A stretch of DNA of 5,963 nucleotides from Deltaproteobacteria bacterium (GTDB taxonomy: Bacteria; Desulfobacterota; Desulfarculia; Desulfarculales; Desulfarculaceae): positions 1 to 5,963 of the forward strand of contig JAKAGJ010000165.1 in the NCBI GenBank assembly GCA_021815655.1, in the 5' to 3' direction. Positions 1 through 5,176 of the stretch are shown here, in pieces. Both the position numbers and the translations under genes were made by a program. The number at the start of each line of letters is the position of its first letter. Within the stretch, counting starts at the first letter, position 1. Below the pieces are notes generated by a model, which ran no database searches, was not told the DNA's origin, and saw only the letters and a program-made list of their open reading frames with translations.

Positions 1-1087
1 ACTGGATGCGCGTGGCCTGCATTTCCAGCCAGCGCTCCTGGCCGCTGGCGGTGAGGTAGCGAAATTCGTAGTGGGTCTCCGGGGGCCGGCCCTCCTGGGC
101 GTCCCCGCCGCCGTGTTCCACCACCCCCCGGTCGTCGGGATGCACCAGGTCCCAGGCCACCTGGCCGATAATCCGGTCCCGGCTGTAGCCGGTCTTTTCC
201 AGCATCATGCGGTTGGCGAAGACGAAGCGCCCGTCCTGCACTATGGTGATGAGGGCCATGGCGTTCTCGGTGAGCGTGCGGTACTGCTCCTCCGACTCGC
301 GCAGGCGGGTCAGGGCGGAATCCACCTCGCGCCGGCTCTGCTCCAGGCTGGCCACCATGGCGTTGAAGGCCCCCGCCACCTGCCCCAACTCGTCAGGGCG
401 CGTCGAGGGCACCTGCACGAAGCGCCCCTGGGAGATGTCATGGGTGGCGTCCATGATGCGGCGCAAGGGCCGGTGCACCAGCCAGTGGAAGACCAGCAGC
501 AGGGCCACCAGCACGCTGGCCAGCACCCCGAAGACGCCCGCGTACACCGTGCGCGCCGCCAACCTCCGAGGGGCCAGGTAGCTCTCCTCGGTGATAAGGC
601 TGACCAGGTTCCAGCGCCAAAAGGGGAAGTAGCGCCGGTGCAGGCGCAGCCCCTTGCCCTGCACGGAGGTGGTGATGATGGCCTGGCTCAGGGGCCCCAA
701 ATCCAGCTTGGGGATATTCAGCCCCTCCTGGACGCTGGAAGCCAGCACCACGCCGCTCTGATCCACCACCATCACCGCCAGATTGGGGAACTGACGCCCC
801 ATGGTGGCGATCTCGGCCAGGGCCTGGCGCTTTATGGCCGCCAGTTCCTCCTGGGAGTCCTCCAGGCGGCGGCTCAATATCTGGTCCAGCAGGTTGTCGC
901 AGATGGCCAGGGCCATGCCCGAGGCCGTGCGCAGCTGGGCGTCGGTGCTGGCCCGCAGGTGGGTCAGCAGGGGCGGGGCCAACACCTGGTTGGCCAGTAT
1001 GCCGATGGCCAGGCCCACCGCCAGCACCGGCAGGAAAATGGCCAGGATGACCCGGCGGCGCCAGATGGCCCGGCCCATGGACATCAT
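1..1087 (-). CDS. Membrane sensor protein (HAMP-PAS), probable histidine kinase, N-terminal part only
   Basis: The visible 362 residues give a classic transmembrane sensor. TM1 spans about residues 12-33, an extracytoplasmic region about 34-180, and TM2 about 181-204. A HAMP domain follows at about 205-257 (HRPLRRIMDATHDISQGRF, then RPDELGQVAGAFNAMVASL), then a short linker helix and a PAS domain from about 262 (ESEEQYRTLTENAMALITIV, GYSRDRIIGQ, HPDDR, YRT/EFRYLTASG pattern). The reading frame is open to the window edge, so the output module is not seen. Histidine kinase is most likely, but a diguanylate cyclase cannot be excluded. The chosen ATG overlaps the TGA of the upstream binding-protein gene (TGATG). 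There is no good Shine-Dalgarno site, which suggests translational coupling; ATGs at 1084 and 1078 are alternatives. Gene order suggests that it senses the ligand state of the binding protein. The domain call is confident; the output type is inferred. Confidence 0.88.
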   Translation of the reverse strand, partial: MMSMGRAIWRRRVILAIFLPVLAVGLAIGILANQVLAPPLLTHLRASTDAQLRTASGMALAICDNLLDQILSRRLEDSQEELAAIKRQALAEIATMGRQFPNLAVMVVDQSGVVLASSVQEGLNIPKLDLGPLSQAIITTSVQGKGLRLHRRYFPFWRWNLVSLITEESYLAPRRLAARTVYAGVFGVLASVLVALLLVFHWLVHRPLRRIMDATHDISQGRFVQVPSTRPDELGQVAGAFNAMVASLEQSRREVDSALTRLRESEEQYRTLTENAMALITIVQDGRFVFANRMMLEKTGYSRDRIIGQVAWDLVHPDDRGVVEHGGGDAQEGRPPETHYEFRYLTASGQERWLEMQATRIQ

Positions 1088-2313
1088 CAGCGCCCCGGAG
1101 CCGGCGGGGCCGGCAAGATGGGCGGGGCCGTGGCCATCTTGGGGGGATAGACTATCTCCTTGCGTCCTTGCTGCCATTGGATGACCAAGGCGTTGTGCCC
1201 CACCTGGCGCCCCTGTTGGTCAACCTTGAAACGGCCCAGGATGTTGACCGTATCCAAGGCCAGCAGGTACTCGCGCACCTTGGCCTGGTCCAGCGAATGG
1301 ACCTGGCGCACGGCGTTCTCCAACAGCAGGAGGCCGGCATAGGCCGAGGCCGCATGATAGGAGGGGGTCAGGCCGGTGGCCTGGCGGAAGGCATTGATGA
1401 ATCTGCGGGTGCCGGGAAAGGGGACGCGTTCGTCGGCCTCCCACTGGGAGGGACCCATGACCCCCTCGGCCATCTCCCCGGCCCTTGCCGCGAAATCGGG
1501 CATGGCCGGCGCCACGGCCAGAGCCAGCACCGGCGGCCGGTAGCCGGCCTGACGCAGGAGCCCCAGCAGGCGATAGGCGTCGGGGGGATAGGAACACAGC
1601 ACCAGGGCATCGGGATTGGCCTGCCGCGTCTGCCCCAAGAGCACCGGCAGCTGCTCCTCCGGGGAATGGTAGCCCTGGTCCAGACTCACCCGCAGTCCCA
1701 GTCGCTGGGCCCACTGCCGGCAGCCCTGGGCCGCCGTTTGGGAGAAGGGGTCCTCGGCGTGCAGCACGGCCACGCTGGAGAAACCCTGGCGGGCCAGCAG
1801 GTCCATGACGCCGATGAAGTAGCGGTCAGCCGTGGAATAGACTCCAAAGACATTGCGGTAGCCCCGCTGCCAGATTTCCTCCCCCGAGGCCGTGGCCAAG
1901 AGGACCATGCCCCGCGGGTCGCTGACCTCGGCGGCGGCCAGGGTAAGCAGGCTGCCATAGGGCGCGGCCAGCAGATCCACCTTGTCCTGGTCCAAAAGCT
2001 TGGCATACAGGGCGCGCACCCGGTCCGGGTCGCCATGATCGTCGTAGAGCACCAGCCGCACCGGCCGTCCCAGCAGTCCACCCCTCTCGTTGACCTGTTT
2101 CTCCCACAGGCGCATGGCGGCCTGCATTTGCGCGGACATGTCCTTGAAGGGCCCCTCCAGGCTGACCGTGGCGCCCACCAGAAGCGGCGCCTGCCCTTGG
2201 GCCTGCGCCGGACCGGCGACCCACAAGAGCAGGAACAAGCCGGCCAGCAGACCGCGCAGGGCCGCCCCTGGGGCCAGGCGAGGACGGATTGGTTGCTGGC
2301 GGCGGCGTGGCAT
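1087..2313 (-). CDS. Periplasmic LivK-type ABC substrate-binding protein (Peripla_BP_6 family)
   Basis: This 408-residue protein resembles branched-chain amino acid/amide binding proteins of the type I periplasmic fold. It has a Sec signal peptide: Arg-rich start, hydrophobic core at about 21-34, and an AQA|Q cleavage site after residue 38. The mature protein opens with LLVGATVSLEGPFKDMS and AAMRLWEKQVNERGGLLGRP, the standard first strand and helix of the family. VRLVLYDDHGDPDRV, VAVLHAEDPF and FINAFRQATGLTPSYHAASAYAG follow at their usual places. A Pro/Ala-rich tail (about 391-408) is unusual. The ATG at 2313 has AAGG 7 nt upstream; an in-frame upstream ATG at 2445 would put 44 unlikely residues before the signal peptide. 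No permease or ATPase gene is visible. It is followed directly by a membrane sensor with overlapping stop and start, so a role as a ligand receptor for signalling is inferred over transport. The ligand is unknown; amino acids, amides or urea are typical of the family. Confidence 0.9.
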   Translation of the reverse strand: MPRRRQQPIRPRLAPGAALRGLLAGLFLLLWVAGPAQAQGQAPLLVGATVSLEGPFKDMSAQMQAAMRLWEKQVNERGGLLGRPVRLVLYDDHGDPDRVRALYAKLLDQDKVDLLAAPYGSLLTLAAAEVSDPRGMVLLATASGEEIWQRGYRNVFGVYSTADRYFIGVMDLLARQGFSSVAVLHAEDPFSQTAAQGCRQWAQRLGLRVSLDQGYHSPEEQLPVLLGQTRQANPDALVLCSYPPDAYRLLGLLRQAGYRPPVLALAVAPAMPDFAARAGEMAEGVMGPSQWEADERVPFPGTRRFINAFRQATGLTPSYHAASAYAGLLLLENAVRQVHSLDQAKVREYLLALDTVNILGRFKVDQQGRQVGHNALVIQWQQGRKEIVYPPKMATAPPILPAPPAPGR

Positions 2314-2355
2314 GTGGTGGCCTTGTGCGAACCGGCTGTACAACAGGGCCTCGCG

Positions 2356-2383
2356 ATTAAGGATGCTGCTGGCTAGCTTACAA
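2356..2383 (-). promoter_or_regulatory. Weak candidate sigma-70 promoter for the binding-protein/sensor operon
   Basis: Read on the minus strand, TTGTAA (plus 2378-2383), a 16-nt spacer and CTTAAT (plus 2356-2361) lie about 43 nt upstream of the ATG at 2313. Each box matches 4 of 6 consensus positions. The placement would give a leader of about 35 nt. This is motif matching by eye; the promoter could lie elsewhere in 2314-2507. Confidence 0.25.
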
Positions 2384-2438
2384 AAATCCGGCCGCAAAAG
2401 CCATCTCTTAGCCCCAGGGGGCCGGCGTAAAACAAGGG

Positions 2439-2465
2439 TTGCCAAAGCGCCCCGCGCGCTTTATC
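2439..2465 (+). promoter_or_regulatory. Weak candidate promoter for the potassium channel gene
   Basis: TTGCCA at 2439-2444 (5 of 6 to the -35 consensus) is followed after 15 nt by TTTATC at 2460-2465, a poor -10 match. It lies about 43 nt before the channel ATG. A very similar arrangement, ending in the same TTTATCA heptamer, precedes the GH57 gene at 5004-5032. That weakly supports a shared local promoter form. Confidence 0.25.
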
Positions 2466-2473
2466 AAGGTAGG

Positions 2474-2494
2474 TACCCCGCCTGCGCGGGAGTA
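2474..2494 (+). promoter_or_regulatory. Hairpin abutting the channel gene's ribosome binding site
   Basis: TACCCCGC (2474-2481) can pair with GCGGG plus GTA (2486-2490 and 2492-2494), with a bulged A at 2491 and a CTGC loop. The 3' arm ends on the first A of the Shine-Dalgarno AAGGA (2494-2498), which is 9 nt from the ATG. The structure could tune ribosome access. It is seen directly as a dyad; any regulatory role is inference. Confidence 0.35.
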
Positions 2495-2507
2495 AGGATG
2501 GCAGTTC

Positions 2508-3326
2508 ATGGACCCCGTGGTTTTCCGCCTGCGCGTCTTCCTGGCGGTGATGCTGGGCATCACCCTGGCCGGGGCCGTGGCGGTTATGCAGGTGGAGAAC
2601 CTCTCGCCCCTGGACGCCCTGTATTTCACGGTGGTCACCATCACCACCGTGGGCTATGGCGACATCCACCCCAACAGCCCGGCGGGCAAGACCCTGGCCA
2701 TGGTGCTGATCCTGGGAGGCGTGGGCTGCTTCATGGGTTTGGTGGCCAACGCCACCGAGCTCTTGGTCAGCCGGCGGGCCAAGCTCTTGCGCGAGCAGAA
2801 GCAGAACGTGGTCATCGGCGTCTTCTTCGCCGAGTTGGGCACCGATCTGCTGGCCCGCTGCGTGGCCCAGGACCGTCATCTGGGGGAGATTCGGCCGCGC
2901 CTGATCGTCACCGGCCATTGGCGGGAGCAGGACTTCAGCCGAGCCATCAACGAGCTGCCGCGCCTGGGGCTGGAATTGGACCTGGCGGGGGCCGACCTGC
3001 CGGGGCTCAAGGATTTTCTGGCCGGCCATAGCGGGTTGATTCTCAGGCTCTTGGAAAACCCCAGCCTGCTGGAGCACGAGGCCTTCACCGACCTGTTGCG
3101 GGCGGTATTCCACCTGCGCGACGAACTGGCCCACCGCCGGGACCTGGACGCCCTGAGCCCGGCCGACCGCGCCCACCTGGCCGGCGACCTGCAAAGGGTC
3201 TATATGCTCCTGGTGGCCCAGTGGCTACCCTACATGCGCCACCTCAAGGAGGCCTATCCCTACCTGTTCTCCCTGGCGGTGCGCCTCAACCCCTTCCGAC
3301 CCGACGCTCACGCCGAGATAGATTAG
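2508..3326 (+). CDS. Two-TM potassium channel with a non-RCK cytoplasmic domain
   Basis: The 272-residue protein is a KcsA/MthK-style pore. TM1 spans about residues 8-27, and the pore helix runs from LSPLDALYFTVVTIT into the selectivity filter TTVGYGD (46-52), which is intact. TM2 spans about 61-82 (KTLAMVLILGGVGCFMGLVA). One such subunit should form a tetrameric K+-selective inner-membrane channel. From about residue 88 the protein is cytoplasmic, charged and mostly helical. It shows no Rossmann GxGxxG nucleotide site, so it does not look like a TrkA-N/RCK regulator. Notable stretches are NVVIGVFFAELGTDLLAR (100-117), AVFHLRDELAHRRDL (199-213) and the conserved-looking end MRHLKEAYPYLFSLAVRLNPF (243-263). 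The start is supported by AAGGA 9 nt upstream. The gene stands alone, divergent from the binding-protein operon and convergent with the patatin gene. The signal that gates it cannot be read from sequence. Confidence 0.9.
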   Translation: MDPVVFRLRVFLAVMLGITLAGAVAVMQVENLSPLDALYFTVVTITTVGYGDIHPNSPAGKTLAMVLILGGVGCFMGLVANATELLVSRRAKLLREQKQNVVIGVFFAELGTDLLARCVAQDRHLGEIRPRLIVTGHWREQDFSRAINELPRLGLELDLAGADLPGLKDFLAGHSGLILRLLENPSLLEHEAFTDLLRAVFHLRDELAHRRDLDALSPADRAHLAGDLQRVYMLLVAQWLPYMRHLKEAYPYLFSLAVRLNPFRPDAHAEID

Positions 3327-3340
3327 GTCTATCGTCTAAT
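3317..3340. terminator. Short overlapping dyads at the convergent gene ends (weak bidirectional terminator candidate)
   Basis: GATAGA (3317-3322) pairs with TCTATC (3328-3333) around a 5-nt loop. ATTAG (3322-3326) also pairs with CTAAT (3336-3340). The two pairings are mutually exclusive and include both stop codons, of the channel and patatin genes. Stems are short and AU-rich with no U-tract, so this may be only an accident of the paired TAG codons. Confidence 0.2.
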
Positions 3341-4196
3341 TCTGCAAGGCCGCGGCCCCCAGACGCACAAAGGACTCGCCGTCGCGCCGGCCCAGGTCAA
3401 AGGCCTCCTGCAGGCCCCGGGGGTTGGTGTAATCCCACTTGGAGATGGCAATATCCCGCGAGGGTTGCAGGTAGGTGACGCCGGCCTGTGCCCGCAGCAG
3501 CGCCGAGGGGTAGCGCCGGCTCAAGAGCACCAGGGTGGGTCCCTCGCCGGGGTTGATGGCCAAGAGGGGCACGTTGTCCACCAACCCGCCGTCCAGCACC
3601 ACCCGCCCCTGGCGGTACATCACCGGCACTACCGGCGGGGTGCAGGAGGAGGCCAGGATCAGGTCCGCCAACTCCTGGGGCTGGCGGCAGCCGGCCACCG
3701 GCACCAACTCGGCGGTAAAACCCAGCCGGGTGGCAAAGCGAGGATGCAGCGGGTGCTTGAGGTGCTTTTCCAGGGTGTAGGCCCCAAAGCCCAGCAGCAC
3801 CCCGCCCACGGCCCCGGTCCAGCGGGGCGGGTGGGCCAGGAGCACCCGCAACTGCGGTCCCTGGCGCAGGCGCTCCAGGGCGGCCTGGTCCAATATCTTC
3901 AGGATGCCTCGGCGGTAGATGCCCAGATGGGGAAAGACCGCCCCGCTACGCCAAAGATTGGCCGGGTAGCAGTTGCGGGGGTTGCGCCCCATGGCCTCCT
4001 GGGCGTAGGCCATGGCCTCGGCCAGGCGCCCGCTGAAGAGCAGGCAGGCGATATAGGCCCCGGCGCTTACTCCCGCCACCACGCGGGGCCGCAGGCCGCA
4101 GGCCGGCGCCGCCACCTGCCAAAATCCGGCTTGCCAGACGCAGCGGTTGCCGCCGCCGGCAAACACCACCGCGTTATAGGGACCCTCGGCCGCCAT
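3336..4196 (-). CDS. Patatin-like phospholipase
   Basis: The 286-residue protein has the complete patatin catalytic set. The oxyanion-hole glycine loop GGGNR (14-18) follows a hydrophobic strand (YNAVVFAGGG). The nucleophile elbow GVSAG (42-46) has Ser44, and DGG (202-204) carries the catalytic Asp202, completing a Ser-Asp dyad. The family hydrolyses acyl esters of phospholipids or other lipids. The length is that of a bare patatin domain with no added regulatory domain. No signal peptide is seen, so it should be cytoplasmic or membrane-peripheral. The C-terminal stretch DIAISKWDYTNPRGLQEAFDLGRRDG (about 248-273) looks like a subfamily signature. The start at 4196 is preferred because AGGAGG (plus 4203-4208) lies 6 nt upstream; the upstream in-frame ATG at 4214 would place that site inside the gene, and a GTG at 4199 is a lesser option. 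It is monocistronic here with its own promoter candidate. The substrate is unknown. Confidence 0.9.
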   Translation of the reverse strand: MAAEGPYNAVVFAGGGNRCVWQAGFWQVAAPACGLRPRVVAGVSAGAYIACLLFSGRLAEAMAYAQEAMGRNPRNCYPANLWRSGAVFPHLGIYRRGILKILDQAALERLRQGPQLRVLLAHPPRWTGAVGGVLLGFGAYTLEKHLKHPLHPRFATRLGFTAELVPVAGCRQPQELADLILASSCTPPVVPVMYRQGRVVLDGGLVDNVPLLAINPGEGPTLVLLSRRYPSALLRAQAGVTYLQPSRDIAISKWDYTNPRGLQEAFDLGRRDGESFVRLGAAALQN

Positions 4197-4225
4197 CACC
4201 CGCCTCCTTGGCATGTGCTGTATTG

Positions 4226-4253
4226 ATTGTAGACCGAACCCGGTTCATAGCAA
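4226..4253 (-). promoter_or_regulatory. Sigma-70-like promoter of the patatin gene, with inverted repeat in the spacer
   Basis: On the minus strand, TTGCTA (plus 4248-4253, 4 of 6) is followed after 16 nt by TACAAT (plus 4226-4231, 5 of 6). The expected start is near 4219, leaving a leader of about 22 nt that contains AGGAGG. The spacer holds the 11-nt inverted repeat GAACCCGGTTC (4236-4246), placed as a repressor operator might be. Promoter identity is by motif only. Confidence 0.5.
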
Positions 4254-4468
4254 ACCGCGGCCGGCATGAAGGCGGCGCACTGGCCGCGCCTGCGGGAGTG
4301 TTTCCCGGCCCGGAAGCCATTTTTTTTTATCCCTCTCCAAACCGGGCGGGGAATCTGCTGGCGCGGCGCCTTAGTTGCGCTGGTAATTTATTTTATTTCC
4401 TGGATTTATTTAGACAGAACCCCTTTTGTGCCTCTCTGAACAGCCACTTGGTGGTTCCTAGATTTTTC

Positions 4469-4496
4469 TTGAAAAAAATAGGTGGATTGCTATTCT
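4469..4496 (+). promoter_or_regulatory. Sigma-70-like promoter of the RRM gene
   Basis: TTGAAA (4469-4474, 5 of 6) is followed after 16 nt by TATTCT (4491-4496, 4 of 6), in an AT-rich context. The predicted start near 4503 leaves a leader of about 29 nt with AAGGA at 4518-4522, 9 nt before the ATG. The -35 lies inside the dyad TTTTTC-TT-GAAAAA (4463-4476). The AT-rich tract upstream could act as an UP element. Confidence 0.45.
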
Positions 4497-4531
4497 TGCC
4501 TTGACTCAGGTAAAGAAAAGGACTCGCTTCG

Positions 4532-4777
4532 ATGAATATTTATGTCGGCAATCTTCCGTTCAGCACCACTGATAACGATCTTCGCGACCTCTTCAGCCAG
4601 GTGGGCGGCGTGATCTCCGCTCGGGTCATCACCGACCGCGAGACCGGCCGGTCCCGTGGCTTTGGCTTCGTGGAGATGGGCTCCAAGGACGAGGCCCAGG
4701 AAGCTATCCAGCGCTTCCACGGCTACAACATGGGCGGTCGCAACCTGACCGTCAACGAGGCCAAGCCCCGCCGGTAA
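4532..4777 (+). CDS. Small RRM-type RNA-binding protein
   Basis: The 81-residue protein is a single RNA recognition motif with almost nothing else. RNP2 is IYVGNL (3-8) and RNP1 is RGFGFVEM (42-49). The aromatic RNA-stacking residues Tyr4, Phe44 and Phe46 are present; the eighth RNP1 position is Met instead of an aromatic, as is common in bacterial Rbp proteins. The order beta-alpha-beta-beta-alpha-beta fits the full length (DNDLRDLFSQVG helix 1, EAQEAIQRFHGYNMGG helix 2). It ends in a short basic tail (KPRR) with no Gly-rich extension. Related small RRM proteins in cyanobacteria and Proteobacteria bind single-stranded RNA, and some respond to cold or stress. The AT-rich promoter and the strong hairpin behind the gene suggest a stand-alone, well-expressed unit. 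RNA targets are unknown. Confidence 0.95.
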   Translation: MNIYVGNLPFSTTDNDLRDLFSQVGGVISARVITDRETGRSRGFGFVEMGSKDEAQEAIQRFHGYNMGGRNLTVNEAKPRR

Positions 4778-4787
4778 GGCCTTTATT

Positions 4788-4803
4788 CGCGCGTGACCGC
4801 GCG
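4788..4803 (+). terminator. GC hairpin just after the RRM gene
   Basis: CGCGCG (4788-4793) and CGCGCG (4798-4803) form a six-pair, all-GC stem with a TGAC loop, 10 nt beyond the RRM stop codon. It lacks a U-tract (GCAAAATAAATA follows), so it is better read as a 3'-end stabiliser or part of a factor-dependent end than as a classical intrinsic terminator. Confidence 0.35.
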
Positions 4804-4865
4804 GCAAAATAAATACCCGGTAGTTTAGGACACTTTTTCTCCGTTTTGTTCAGGTAGCCTGGGTC

Positions 4866-4898
4866 GCAGAGGGTCGGAGTCACTTCCGGCCCTCTTGC
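4866..4898 (+). terminator. Strong hairpin, probable transcript end for the RRM gene
   Basis: GAGGGTCGGA (4869-4878) pairs over all ten positions with TCCGGCCCTC (4885-4894), counting one U-G wobble, around a GTCACT loop. The outer GCA (4866-4868) pairs with T4895 and GC (4897-4898) past one bulged T, giving about 13 pairs. Only a short T-rich tail (TTGCTTT) follows, so termination efficiency is uncertain. It could instead belong to a small RNA or a processed 3' UTR. Confidence 0.45.
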
Positions 4899-4941
4899 TT
4901 TGGGGCCTGGGCCGCCGGACGCCCTGCGGTAATATTTCATT

Positions 4942-4957
4942 TAATTACATCTAATTA
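4942..4957. repeat. Paired TAATTA boxes one helical turn apart
   Basis: TAATTA, itself palindromic, occurs at 4942-4947 and 4952-4957, with start-to-start spacing of exactly 10 nt, in the only AT-rich island upstream of the GH57 gene. Same-face spacing is typical of a dimeric regulator site or a curved UP-type element. The function is unproven. Confidence 0.35.
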
Positions 4958-5003
4958 TCCGACATTGCCCTCCTGGCATGCCCCGCCGATGGCCCCAGCG
5001 CCA

Positions 5004-5031
5004 TTGACGGGGCCCAAGGCCGCGATTTATC
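5004..5031 (+). promoter_or_regulatory. Weak candidate promoter for the GH57 gene
   Basis: TTGACG (5004-5009, 5 of 6) is followed after 16 nt by TTTATC (5026-5031, 3 of 6). It would give a leader of about 140 nt containing the hairpin at 5052-5072. The AT-rich island at 4930-4958 is an alternative promoter location. Confidence 0.25.
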
Positions 5032-5051
5032 ATGCAGCCACCGCCACCCGC

Positions 5052-5072
5052 GCTGGCGCCTTTAGCGCCGGC
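5052..5072 (+). promoter_or_regulatory. Leader hairpin upstream of the GH57 gene
   Basis: GCTGGCGC (5052-5059) pairs with GCGCCGGC (5065-5072), with one U-G wobble, around a CTTTA loop. No U-tract follows. It would sit in the leader if transcription starts near 5038. In such GC-rich DNA an 8-pair dyad has limited significance. Confidence 0.3.
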
Positions 5073-5176
5073 TGGCGGCAGCCTTGCCACCCCGGCAACT
5101 TGCCCGCCCAGACCTCCGCCCCCGGACCGGGGCCGGCCGGCCTGGTTCGGATACCGCCGCCAGGAAGAGGTCAGCC

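Larger units (their letters stand above)
4197..4531. other. Divergent intergenic region between patatin and RRM genes
   Basis: This 335-nt stretch has no convincing coding frame. Its right two thirds are markedly AT-richer than the rest of the window. It holds the patatin promoter candidate, a T9 run at 4320-4328, a GGCGCGGCGCC palindrome at 4360-4370, an AT-rich run at about 4385-4412, a short dyad followed by T5 at 4438-4467, and the RRM promoter candidate just before 4500. Confidence 0.7.
4778..5176. other. Intergenic region between RRM and GH57 genes
   Basis: This stretch of 399 nt holds two hairpins behind the RRM gene, an AT-rich segment at about 4930-4958 with paired TAATTA boxes, and a GC-rich leader from about 4965. 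An open frame exists from 4965 to 5198, but it overlaps the GH57 start, lacks a ribosome site and has Pro/Ala-rich low-complexity content, so I leave it non-coding. Confidence 0.65.

Noticed and set aside
71..1150. Long plus-strand open frame opposite the sensor gene
   Set aside because: It is His/Gln/Gly-rich with no domain, and mirrors the high-GC codon pattern of the real minus-strand sensor, whose TM, HAMP and PAS signals are clear.
1168..2376. Plus-strand open frame of about 400 codons opposite the binding-protein gene
   Set aside because: Low-complexity composition (Gly, Gln, His) and no recognisable domain; the minus strand encodes a textbook periplasmic binding protein with signal peptide.
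2314..2445. Upstream in-frame start (ATG at 2445) for the binding protein
   Set aside because: It would add 44 residues ahead of a clean signal peptide, and the ATG at 2313 has its own AAGG at 7 nt.
2373..3194. Minus-strand open frame opposite the channel gene
   Set aside because: The TVGYGD channel on the plus strand explains the region; the antisense product is Gln/Gly/His-rich with no motif.
3465..4226. Plus-strand open frame opposite the patatin gene
   Set aside because: The minus strand carries GGGNR, GVSAG and DGG in correct order and spacing, and the antisense frame has no motif.
4360..4370. GGCGCGGCGCC palindrome as an operator
   Set aside because: Short GC palindromes are frequent in DNA of this composition, and it sits far from either promoter candidate.
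4438..4467. Attenuator (dyad GAAC...GTTC plus T5) before the RRM gene
   Set aside because: The stem needs a multi-base bulge and ends before the likely transcription start near 4503, so it would not be in the transcript.
4208..4504. Open frame of 98 codons in the patatin-RRM intergenic region
   Set aside because: No ribosome site; composition changes along it (Phe/Leu-rich from AT-rich DNA), and it runs over the patatin and RRM promoter candidates.
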